NCBI GenBank assembly: GCA_009829735.1
Contig: CM020619.1
Span: forward strand, 22,128,671 to 22,192,670
Direction of reading: 5' to 3'
Length of the DNA stretch: 64,000 nucleotides
Origin: Pyropia yezoensis
Taxonomy: Eukaryota; Rhodophyta; Bangiophyceae; Bangiales; Bangiaceae
The stretch's first letter is position 1; every line of letters starts with the position of its first letter. This document shows positions 10,671 to 20,188 of this stretch, one piece after another. Below the pieces are notes generated by a model, which saw only the letters and a program-made list of their open reading frames with translations, searched no databases and was not told the origin of the DNA. The translations under genes and the position numbers were made by a program.

Positions 10671-12803
10671 ATGGACGGCGACGAGCCGTGGGACATCTTG
10701 TGGTTTGGTGCGTTTGAGACCACCGCGTTCATCACTGCGATCTTGGTGGGGCTTTTTTCATTCATCTCGGATCCAACCAGTCGTCAAGATGCCCAAGACG
10801 CTTCAGAGATACGCGTATTCTACGACTGGAGGCGGGCGATCGTTCTCATTGGCCTCGACATGCTGCTCAAAGTGTTTGTACTGGCGGTCCAGTGGGCAAA
10901 GCGGCGGCCCTCGTACACCATCTTCTGGACTCTGGCGCTGATGGCTGTGCCCTGGGCTCCCCTCCTGGATAAGGTTGTGGCCTCTATTTTGGCCTGGGGC
11001 TCCGTGCGCACCTTGATGCGAAGCCGAGTGACCCGCAACGAGGTCTCGTGTATACTACGCGAGTACCTGCGCATGGGCCACCCACGCCTGAGCACGACCG
11101 CCTTGTCCGTCGAAGTGACGGGCGAAGCATTCTTGGTGCCCGAGTAGGCGCTGCAATCGGTGATGGATCAGAACGAGGGCATCATTTTGCCCGACAAGGG
11201 GTATCGAGAGCGCGTTGAAAGGCTGCGCGAAGAAGTGAGAATCGCCGGTGCTTCCTGGGTGGTTACCAACCGGACATCGCGTTACGAGATACCCGTCGAG
11301 AGTCGCTTCAAGCACCGGTTGAACCTGATGTGTCGGCGACAAGATGCCCAAGACGCTTCAGAGATACGCGTATTCTACGACTGGAGGCGGGCGATCGTTC
11401 TCATTGGCCTCGACATGCTGCTCAAAGTGTTTGTACTGGCGGTCCAGTGGGCAAAGCGGCGGCCCTCGTACACCATCTTCTGGACTCTGGCGCTGATGGC
11501 TGTGCCCTGGGCTCCCCTCCTGGATAAGGTTGTGGCCTCTATTTTGGCCTGGGGCTCCGTGCGCACCTTGATGCGAAGCCGAGTGACCCGCAACGAGGTC
11601 TCGTGTATACTACGCGAGTACCTGCGCATGGGCCACCCACGCCTGAGCACGACCGCCTTGTCCGTCGAAGTGACGGGCGAAGCATTCTTGGTGCCCGAGT
11701 AGGCGCTGCAATCGGTGATGGATCAGAACGAGGGCATCATTTTGCCCGACAAGGGGTATCGAGAGCGCGTTGAAAGGCTGCGCGAAGAAGTGAGAATCGC
11801 CGGTGCTTCCTGGGTGGTTACCAACCGGACATCGCGTTACGAGATACCCGTCGAGAGTCGCTTCAAGCACCGGTTGAACCTGATGTGTCGGCGACTCGAC
11901 TTGTGGATGCGCTGTTGGACGGGCACCTCTGTCACCCTACTGGTAGACCCCTTCTCTCCTGGCGTCTTGTCGCGGCCAGAGGGAGCGGTGGCCGCTGCTG
12001 CGACAAGCGATACTCCCATTCCTGCCACCTCCGCCACCATTGAGGCAAAGCGCACCTACATCCTTGACAAGCTGGACGACCACCGCGGTGGGCACACTAT
12101 GTCTCAAATGCGCGAACAAGATTCCTTGCCCCGCAAACTGTGCCAGTGTTGCAACGTAGCCGCTCGTGCCGCCGTCGAGGCATTCCTCGAGTCTTCCAGC
12201 CGCGCGCACGTCAACGTGCATGCACGCGCGTGGCTGGCCGACACGCACATCGACTGGAGCGGGCAGATGGAGGGCGTCGTTGACGCCATGTGGGAGGCCG
12301 CTTTTGTGGACCAGGCGGCGCTGCGGGTGGAGGATGGGGAGGCGGATGAGTGGGCTCAAGAAAACATCGCTGTCCCGCAGGTACCGGCCAATCCAACCGC
12401 AGCCTCGCGCAAGCTGCTCGTCCTCCTCTTTTTGGTCGCACGCAGCGTCCTTGGCACGTGCGGGGTCTTGGAGGGCGTCGCTAGGCACATCCAGGCACGC
12501 CTCCATTCTTCAGCATATTGGAATGACTACTGGAGTAAGGTGGTGGGGCTTATGGCGGTGCCCCCCGCGAAAAACCAACCCTACGCTGGTTGGATCGACG
12601 GCATCAAGGATAGCGCGATGCGCGAGGTGACTGTTGCGGAGATGAAGACGCTTGTTCGTTTGCTGAGCGAGCATCCAGTGCAACAGTTTGCGTGCATCGA
12701 CAGGTCCGGCGTCGAGAGGGTGTTAAGCAGCTTCTGCTGCTCGATCAACTGCAACTTGTCGACTCATACCACCATGGTCGTGAGGGCATCCTTTGATGTG
12801 TAG
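10671..12803 (+). pseudogene. Unrecognised membrane protein gene with 555-bp duplication and two in-frame TAGs
   Basis: One reading frame runs from ATG 10671 to the stop at 12803, interrupted by TAG at 11145-11147 and 11700-11702. A 555-bp (185-codon) segment, 10785-11339, is repeated as 11340-11894 without loss of frame, and each copy carries the TAG. Without one copy the gene would be 526 codons with one TAG. Hydrophobic stretches suggest membrane segments: FETTAFITAILVGLFSFI near the start, AIVLIGLDMLLKVFVLAV and IFWTLALMAVPWAPLL in each repeat, and KLLVLLFLVARSVLG later. The C-terminal third is soluble-looking. I do not recognise the family. It could be a pseudogene, two separate proteins (a second ATG lies at 11163/11718), a TAG read-through gene, or an assembly duplication. 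Confidence 0.6.
10785..11894 (+). repeat. 555-bp in-frame tandem duplication
   Basis: Copies 10785-11339 and 11340-11894 appear identical by eye. The junction joins TGTCGGCGA to CAAGATGCCC in the first copy, whereas the second copy continues as TGTCGGCGACTCGACTTG. The length is a multiple of three. Confidence 0.9.
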
Positions 12804-13816
12804 CCGCATGTTCTCTGCTTGGGATTGTGTGTGAACGACGGAGTCTATCGTGGGAAACAACACATTTGCACGCTATCTCGCTGCCTCTCACGCCACCCCT
12901 CTCGGACCCCAGGCTCCCTCGTAACACCGGCCAATCCAACGCCCGCAGCTATTGCCGCTCCCAGTCGCCAGAACCGATGCGCTCCCAGTCGCCAGAACCG
13001 ATGACGCGACGGTTTTTCAAGGGGATGGCGGCGGTGGCGCCCACGCAAGCTGCTTCCGCAAGCGTCACGGGCGCCGCGGCGGAGGATCTCGGGACACGGC
13101 CCACTCGGTGGCCCGGCGCGGCCGCCGCCACCTCCACCACCACCGGCGGCTGCCCGCATCCGAGCGCGGTGGCAAGGCCCGTGACGGCGTCGCCGTCCGT
13201 GTCGGGCACGTCTGCCGGGGACGGCCGGGACAGCAGGTTGGGGGCGGGGAGCGCCAGCGGCGCTCGCGCCGTGGCGCCCGCACTTCGGCCGGGCGGAGTC
13301 CGCTGAGCGACGCTCCCGAGACGGCGGATGAGGCGGCAGCCCCGGCGGTCGCAGCGACCGAGCCGCCGTCTGCGTCGCGCGGCGCCAGCTGCCGAGTGCA
13401 TCCGCCCACAGCCGCCGAGAAAGGGCGACAACAGCATCAGCAGTCGCGGACGTGGCCGCGGCCCGTGTGTTTTCATCATGACTTGAGAACCAGGTCCACT
13501 GAAGGCGCGTGCGCGAAAATACCCTGGGCAATTGTTCAGCTTATTATGCAGGCTACTTTATGGCGCGGACACGTTTTTCGATGGCGTGCTTCTTTGCCGA
13601 CTTCTCGCTTTGTACAGCCATTCTCTGAAAAAATATGCACTCAGCAAGACGCCAACAAGCGCCCTCAACCAGGGTCGTTTCGGGAATCAATGAATTCACT
13701 TTTAGTTTTCATTAATGTATCAATTAATTAATACATTAACGAAAGGGCTCAAGGCCGCGACCATTCATTAAGTTTCACTTATATGACCACTAATAATGAC
13801 AACCATGGACACTTGA
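12804..13816. other. Spacer: GC-rich low-complexity, then AT-rich
   Basis: 12850-13500 is GC-rich and open in several overlapping frames on both strands, which is expected for such composition; no motif supports a gene. A 20-base unit (GCTCCCAGTCGCCAGAACCG) is tandemly duplicated near 12957-12998. From 13540 the sequence turns AT-rich, with a near-perfect palindrome at 13712-13739. Confidence 0.5.
13712..13739. repeat. AT-rich palindrome
   Basis: The stretch reads almost identically on both strands around an AATTAATT centre, with one mismatch pair. It lies just left of the hAT-type element and could form a cruciform or be the end of another small element. Confidence 0.6.
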
Positions 13817-14490
13817 CAGGGTTGTCACGAAAAAATCGTGTAAGTTTAATTTTAATTAATCTATAGATCAATATATAGATTAATCTATCTGGGGCTCTGA
13901 GCTTTTAGATTAATCAAAGAACAATTTCTGTATTGATATCACGTACATTTCTGATTTCTGAGGCAATTGCAGCCACAATTGTTTGACTGAGACTGACTGT
14001 TGTCTCACCTGAGCCCTTCTCCTCATCGCACAAAAGTCCCCCACGGAGCGCCAGCGGGCCACCATTGTCGGAGTCACGGGGTGGCTCCCAGTGACACAAA
14101 GAACTCATTCTTCCTCCAGCCCATCCATAACGCGCCCGCCCTCACCCACACTACCGGTTGCACAACCTCTCTCCCCATCCTGTGCAGCAACTGCACCAAA
14201 GAAGTCGAGGTCGTCCTCGCTCATGTTGACGCCGTCCAGGAGCTTGAGGTTCATGTGCACAAACATTAGCTTGGCCATCTTGTCATGGGTCAACCTGTTC
14301 CGGATGAGGCAGTAGATAGACTGCTGAGGACCTCTCCACAGCGCGAATTCAGTCGATCCTGGACCTGACTTATGATTATACTTATCAACGTTGATTAAAG
14401 GCAATAAAACTAAAAACTAAAAAACGAATTGATTTAATGTATAGATTAATCAAGTCAAAATTAAGAAACGTTACGTTTTTGCCAACCATG
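13817..14490. mobile_element. hAT-type element A with 8-bp target duplication
   Basis: The element starts CAGGGTTGTCACG and ends with the reverse complement of CATGGTTGGCAAAAACG, so the terminal inverted repeats share CA(G/T)GGTTG(T/G)CA. It is flanked by the 8-bp direct repeat ACACTTGA at 13809-13816 and 14491-14498; an 8-bp duplication is the hallmark of hAT transposons. Both ends carry AT-rich subterminal sequence with ATTAATCTATA motifs, including an 11-bp inverted repeat at about 13857-13888. It contains the tail of a hAT transposase and lacks the rest, so it is non-autonomous. Confidence 0.85.
14105..14404 (-). pseudogene. C-terminal fragment of a hAT transposase
   Basis: This 99-residue frame includes RNRLTHDKMAKLMFVHMNLK, which matches the C-terminal dimerisation segment of hAT-family transposases (pattern RNRL-xxx-KL-V-N-RLL), preceded by a short GPxSTEFALWRG-like stretch. 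It lies inside element A and lacks the BED finger and catalytic core expected in a full transposase of 600-800 residues. The assignment rests on the motif and on the independent TIR and 8-bp duplication evidence. It is likely a deletion remnant. Confidence 0.6.
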
Positions 14491-14543
14491 ACACTTGAAC
14501 ATGGATCGTCGTTGATCACGCTGGGTCGGTCAATCGGTCGAGG

Positions 14544-14873
14544 CTATGTCTTCTGCAAAGTAGTGCTTGGTCTGCAGGCCACCTGCCGTACCGTGAGCGG
14601 ACCCTTCCCGCAGATGTAGAAATGCCTCGCCAGCAGAGTCCCGTTCATCTGCTTGTCCTTCACCAGCTTGTTACAATGGCGACACACGGCCTCGACTCCA
14701 GGCAGCAAGTTAAATCCCTGCCTTGTGTCACTCGCCCTGCGGCCTGAGCCAAAGCATGGACGCGTGGACGGGAGCGCTGCGCCTCCAGCGTCGTCATCCT
14801 CAGCCTCTCTGACCCCCACCGTAGGACCTTCTCCAGCCGCAGCCTTGCTGACGTGTCGATCAAACCGCAACAT
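14544..14873 (-). pseudogene. BED-type zinc-finger fragment, transposase-like
   Basis: The 109-residue frame from the ATG at 14873 contains VCRHCNKLVKDKQMNG followed by LLARHFYIC, giving the Cx2C...Hx3C spacing of a BED finger, the usual N-terminal DNA-binding domain of hAT transposases. It ends 54 bp outside the right end of element A and on the same strand as the transposase tail inside it. It may be the first exon of a hAT-derived gene or a remnant of a larger element. No catalytic domain follows. Confidence 0.4.
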
Positions 14874-15387
14874 CCAATCTCGTTAGAAGCTCGTGCGCCG
14901 GCGCCGACCGCAGGAACTGTCCGAGTGATCATCATGCGTCATCACATGAGGCAAAGTGCACAGAAGGCTCACGCGTGAAGGAGGCCGCGCGCGGCCTTCT
15001 GGGGAGAGGGTGGGCCGGGTCGCCACAGGCTTCACAGACACGAAGCAGACGTCACCCAAGGGGTGCAAGACAGCATGCTCGGCGGTGCCGTGAGCAGCAA
15101 GCAGCGGCGGAACAGCACTTCACAACACGACTTGCATTCTGTATTTACCTGCACTAATGAAATGAACGATAAATAGAAAAGAACATGAAGGCAGTTAACA
15201 AGTACATTAATGAACGCCGCGACAAAAAATGATTCATTTTTAACAGCCCTGCCCTCAACATACGCAAAGTTAGGCCGGCTCTTCTGGCTTTTTGCATTAC
15301 ATCTCGCCTTTGAAAAGTGTACGTGCAACGTGCTAAAATATCAGTGGTCGAGGGACATGACCCCCTCTCACAGGCACCGCGAACGAC

Positions 15388-15411
15388 GAAATCGGGACGC
15401 GTCCCAATTTC
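15388..15411. repeat. 24-bp near-perfect palindrome
   Basis: The centre GGGACGCGTCCC is perfectly palindromic and is extended on both sides by GAAAT/ATTTC with one mismatched pair. Its right half (GCGTCCCAATTTC) recurs at about 15441. Confidence 0.7.
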
Positions 15412-16051
15412 TCTGTCCGTCCCCGATGCGAAAGCTGGCGCGTCCCAATTTCGGCATCTATGCCTTCTCTGAGAGGGGAGAATCAGGATCGAGGACGAGT
15501 GTCGATAGGCCGGATCAAGGTTTGCCCGCGCGCGCGCTCCGGGATCCGTCGCCAACAGGCGGTCCGCGGCTCTGGTACAGGGGCGCTGCTGCACCGGTGC
15601 AATCGCTGTGCCGTCTTCCTGAGGATATCTCATGAAGGCGAAGGACAATAAAGACAGGACGAACGTATTTCCACACTGGCAGTTTACGCATGGAGGGGCA
15701 CATGTACGGATGAGGGGCGGGTAGAGGGGTGAAGAGGATGGGTCGGGGGGGTCGCGGATAGAAAGATCATGGAAAAAGAGGAGTTTAGAGATCAAACCCG
15801 CGCAACCAACTGTGGAGTGACGAAAAAGCAGACATCGGAGAGACGAAGTCGAACCCGGGCCCTTGAGGGTACGCACAATGGCGCGCTCAAACCGAGAGGC
15901 AACCGGGCAAAATCCCTTGACATCAAGTTGGGTGCTTGTCCTCATGTCATTACGATTACCTACCTTTTAGGTAAGCCGATCGGTGATTATGTATTATGCT
16001 AGACCGCCACCAGCTGCGCAGTGGAACGAAGACCCCATACCTTATTTTGGC

Positions 16052-16067
16052 GATTCGGGCCCGAATC
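16052..16067. repeat. 16-bp perfect palindrome
   Basis: GATTCGGGCCCGAATC reads the same on both strands. Related GATTCGGG and GGGCCGATTC words occur elsewhere in 16.1-19.4 kb. Confidence 0.8.
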
Positions 16068-17411
16068 AGACGTGTCGGCCGTTGCACAGGTACCCTGGAG
16101 ACCTCGTGAGGGCCGATTCCTCGTGCAATAGGCGCATAACGATGTTACGAACAGGGAACAGAACTGTTTTTTGCCCCTTCTCGACGACCGTCATAAGCAC
16201 GACGAGGCCTGCCTTTTTATGTATCGCACGGCGATATCTGTTCTGGTCCGGCTGGGAACGCTGTTATTGAACACCATGTTCACGACCCGTTTACACGTTC
16301 CATGGCGACTCGTGGGACGCCCTGCTCTGCGGCGTGCATTGCGCTTTAATGTGTGGCATGACCGTTTCATGGCGCCGTGGAACACGTATCGTGCGAAGGG
16401 CGACATGGTGGACATGTTATTTTTCTGGCGCCAACGCTCGTTTGTCTCCACCGAGGTCCCAGACAGGTCGCAGGCACCCACGAGGGAAAGTTCCGCCTGC
16501 CACAGTCCACGCCGACGTCTCCATCCCGCCGGCGACGCGCTCACAACGGTCTCACAGCTTCGAAACCTGGCGCTGTGCTTGTTGTTTTGCAGTAAATGTA
16601 TCTCCCAGGTCGATGAAAGATCAAGCGACCTCGTATATACGCTTGAAAACTACGCGGAACTACGCTTGAAAAAAGTACGCTTGAGAACACTTGATGCATA
16701 CCTATCGCGACATTCCGTCGGACTCGAATCGGCCCGATGGGCGGTCGTGTACCGATCCGCCGCATCCCCTTGTTCTGCATGGCGACTGGCCCTGCAACCG
16801 GCGCAGTGCATCTATCACCCTGTACCCACATGTCCGGGCATCGGGCCCATATCGGACGTGTCCCGTGTTGCCAAGGCGCCGTGGGGCCCCGTAAGAGCCG
16901 GTTTCCATGCAGGAAAGGAGTCGCGGGGACGCTACAAGCTGGAGATGATGTATCAGTAAAATTGTCATTCTCCACCATGACCACGAGAACGACGAGGCCG
17001 TTCTCCTGTTGTAAAACGTGCACCTTAAGAGTACATCCTCATGGAGATGCGTGTTTTCAACACGTTTTTTCATTTTTCGAGTTTCACGGAAGGTGCTGGG
17101 CGGCGCATTTACGACCGACGAGTGGCGACGGTGGGGAGGTGTCACGGCCAGTTCAGAGGGGCCCGTTCTTGCCTCTTGGGTTTTCGTCCCCAGCGTGTGC
17201 GCTGGTTGGATCCGAGAGAGCAATTCTTGCGTACGATTGGCTGAGACCCTGTTTGTCAGTTTCTTTGTGGTCACACATGGACAAAAGCACACTTTCAACC
17301 ACCAACGATCCACGTAAAGGGCTCCACCGGGTCCAGGAGTGCTCTGCGGCCAGCATAGGCGCGTAGTTTTATCCCAATGGCCCCAAGAAAGTCAGATAAT
17401 TTGAATACGTT

Positions 17412-19345
17412 TTACTCTGACCCTGCAATGCGACCAAGAAAAGGACACACAATTCGATCCGCCTCGCAGAACAGAGACGCAGCCCACTTCTTGCGCTTTT
17501 GGACCGCCTTCTCCTCGGTGGAGTCACACAGTGGGACAGTGTCCTTGGTCTCCTTCAGTCGGCCGTCGTCCAGCTTCGTGGCGCGCCTGGCGCCCGGCGC
17601 AGCGGGTGAGCGACGTGTCTGCGGCAGTCGATGGGACTCACCCGCATCCCGGGCCAATGCCATGGCTCGGAGATACTTGGCGGCCGACTCGACCTCCGCC
17701 GCGGCAGGGTAATCAGCCACGTGCGCGTTCATATGGCCGTGCCACGCCTCAATCCCCTGCTCCCCATACAGCCCAATACTGCCTTACCGGTCTAAAAATT
17801 CAGGGGCGTGACACAGCAACACGTGCAGTTTCGGCGAGATGCGGACCCACGGAAATGACCGGGACAGGAACGACACGAACTTCGTCGCGTCCGCGCGAAA
17901 CTGGACGCACTCATGCCATGGTATGACGGCAGCGCGGCTCAGCGTAAGCCGCATGCGATGCCACACTACCCACGCTTTGGCGTACGCGTCCACGTCGTCT
18001 TGCGGGACGATACCCACCATACTGCCGCAGACTGCGTCGCTGCACTCCGCTATCGCGTGGCAGTCGCGTCCAATAAAGACGCCGCCATGGTAGGTCGTCG
18101 GCTCCACACGAGCGGTCGCTCGCAATACGTCCGCCAATTGATCAGCATAATTTCGACCGGCAGATTGAGACTTGCAAATAATCACAATCTCAACTGCCAG
18201 CCGGAGCAGTCGAACCGTAATGCCCAATAGGATGTGCAGCGGAATTAGAACGACTTGCCGCGGATCAATCGTAATCAGTTGTGAGCGCTCAATCGATCGG
18301 TGCATTGCCAGAGAAGAGACGAGCGCTCTGCCAGCGTCGGTAGACAGCGCTTCTTCCATTGCCCGGAAGTGCGCTGCCGATCGCAGAGTGCCAATATGAT
18401 CCAGGTCCTGGAGAGTCCCGTACTTACCATCCATGGCCGCCTGAGCAGCGCTCCTCGCGCGGGTGCTGTAGCACCGCAGACAGGGCAGCTGGCGTTCGGC
18501 CCCTTGTGTCCGTGAACTGCACACAAAGCCTCGTAATCGCCGGATGCGAACACTCGGACGGCGCGACGAGTGCCCGCCATGAGGACGCCATCGCGGACAA
18601 GCTCCCGCGGCTGTCGCACGTGCTCGGCGAGCATGCCGGTCAGCTGCTCATGCTTGTCCTTAGTGCTCGGGCAGACCGCCACGAGAATCGTATTGGAGAC
18701 CCAATTTGGGCGTACTTGATTGATAATTCCAGCAACAATCTTCACGGAACCCGGCGATCCGCCCTTGTCCACTTCAATGGACAGGTGGACATCCTTGAGT
18801 TTGGGGTCGGGGCTGGCGGACAACACGTCCTCCCCAACAGGGTCCGCAGGCACGTAGTCCTTCGTCTTGAGGACGAGCGCGCCGCGTGCTCCGCGCAGCT
18901 GCCGCTCGACGAAGGTCCGCGAGGTCGCCAAAGCCTCCAGGGCCTCCTGAACGGCCTCCCCGATGGCCACAAGGTGCGCTTCGGTGCTTGTGACGACGAC
19001 CCTCTGGGCGTCTGCCCTGCCGAGCCTCTCCTTCGCCGCACGTAGATCAGGGAGACTAGCCATGGGCCCCCGCGCCCCACCAAACCCCAGCCTGAGCTTG
19101 TTGAACTGAGTAGCGGTGACCCCGGCGTACGCCATCAGCCCGACCTGTGCCTTGACTGGCACGGGCGGGGCTAGACTATTTGCTGAAGTCGGGTTGGACG
19201 GCGGTTGGGCGCTGGCGCTGGCTCCTGCAGTGCCAGAAGGAGTACTCTGGCCCGCCCTGCCAGTGAGAGCCTGTATCAGGCGCTCGTCTTGCGTGTGGGA
19301 GATTGGACCAGAATTCGGTACCAATACTTTGGAGATTCGGGTCAA
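17412..19345 (-). pseudogene. Decayed gene of a mobile-element-like protein family
   Basis: Three minus-strand pieces read in order as one protein of about 620 codons. The N-terminal part (19345 down to about 18440) ends in LCAVHGHKGPNASCPVCGA, a zinc-binding-like CxxC segment. A frame change near 18440-18470 leads to the middle part (to 17784) with IPLHILLGITVRLL and SPKLHVLLCHAPEFLDR. A single in-frame TAA then precedes GSIGLYGEQGIEAWHGHMN and the basic C-terminus ending at 17412. Spacing of the CxxC, PLHxLLG and EQxxExxH elements resembles uncharacterised proteins encoded by mobile elements in protists and invertebrates; I cannot name the family. No in-frame ATG lies at the very start. The chromovirus array is inserted 34 bp upstream. 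Confidence 0.5.
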
Positions 19346-19374
19346 GTAGCCCCGACCGGAAGTCGAAATTCACC

Positions 19375-19379
19375 CGACC
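19375..19379. repeat. Target-site duplication of chromovirus array, left copy
   Basis: CGACC immediately precedes the TG of the leftmost LTR and is repeated directly after the CA of the rightmost LTR piece at 39771-39775. Five base pairs is usual for Ty3/gypsy integrases. Confidence 0.8.
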
Positions 19380-19847
19380 TGTGGCAAAAACCACTCGCAC
19401 ACACAGTACCCAAGTTGGGGCGGTGTGCGAGGGCTGCCTCCCGTGTCGGGGGAACCGGAAGAAGTGCAAGTCGCACACACTCTATCCCTGTTGTGGGGCA
19501 ATCCCCCCACGGACAAACAAGAAGATGGTGTGTGGTCCAACAGTTTCTTGGTCGGGACGGGGACGCAGGGCCAAGCCCCGCTGTCCCTCCCCTTATCCCC
19601 CCAGGGTCCACTCAGAATCTCGCCACTCAGAATCTCCCACCCCAGCACCTGCCCACCGGGCCACACGAAAATTCAAGACGATAAATGCAGAAAACCCTCA
19701 AATCCAAGTTGGATTTACTACTAAGCTAACTATCCCGAACTTAGGGAATATGAACCCAAATGCAGGGGGAGGAACGGATCAGGCTAGTGGCCTGCCGCCC
19801 CTTGCATGGCACGTGTTGCCCCCTACCTGGGGGTCAATACTGCCACA
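19380..19847 (-). repeat. LTR1 (3' LTR of unit 1), 468 bp
   Basis: It begins TGTGGCAAAAACC and ends TACTGCCACA on the plus strand, with 5-bp inverted ends TGTGG/CCACA. A polypurine tract adjoins its right side, marking it as the 3' LTR for the minus-strand element. Its left side abuts the CGACC target duplication. Confidence 0.95.
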
Positions 19848-19860
19848 CTCCCCTCTCCTC
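19848..19860 (-). promoter_or_regulatory. Polypurine tract of unit 1
   Basis: On the minus strand GAGGAGAGGGGAG lies directly against the TG of the 3' LTR, the position from which plus-strand DNA synthesis is primed in LTR retroelements. The same tract follows LTR2 (28908-28920) and LTR3 (30526-30538). Confidence 0.85.
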
Positions 19861-20165
19861 AGTTCCGACCGACCCGGTCGGCCCTGTGAGGGGGTGCGTA
19901 AACGCACGTCTCGGCGTAGGGGGGGACGCGACTTGCTGTCCCCCCTTGAGTACGTAACGCGGATGTGGAGGCGGTCACGTTGGCCGCCCCTCTCCTCAAG
20001 CTTGCCCACTTGGCAGCTTGCTCTCCTCGGTTCACACCTCACCACCACCACCACTTCTCCTTCACCTTACACGGGGCCACCCCACGCTGGGGAGGCCACC
20101 CGTTTACCCACGATCCGAGTCCCCCTCAACTCGAGGCGGGTCTCGTGCCGCGATAGCCAGGACGT

Positions 20166-20186
20166 CTCTCCCCAACTTGGGGAGAG
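20166..20186. repeat. 21-nt palindrome just upstream of antisense ORF start
   Basis: Ten-base arms (CTCTCCCCAA and TTGGGGAGAG) flank a single central C, perfectly complementary, and end two bases before the ATG of the plus-strand ORF. It is repeated at the equivalent places in the other units (about 29227-29247 and 30845-30865). As RNA it would be close to the start codon on the plus-strand transcript. Confidence 0.85.
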
Positions 20187-20188
20187 CC

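Larger units (their letters stand above)
14874..17411. other. Spacer with palindromes and diverged repeats
   Basis: Long overlapping frames exist (for example 15154-15945 minus and 16171-16959 plus) but show no motif or family resemblance. Notable structures are palindromes at 15388-15411 and 16052-16067 and a pair of diverged direct repeats, about 16050-16230 and 16838-17010. Confidence 0.5.

Noticed and set aside
12845-13731. Frames of 170-260 codons on both strands
   Set aside because: Composition-driven openness in GC-rich spacer, with no conserved motif or sensible gene context.
15154-16959. 263-codon minus and 262-codon plus frames
   Set aside because: No family resemblance, irregular residue composition, and overlap with diverged repeats and palindromes.
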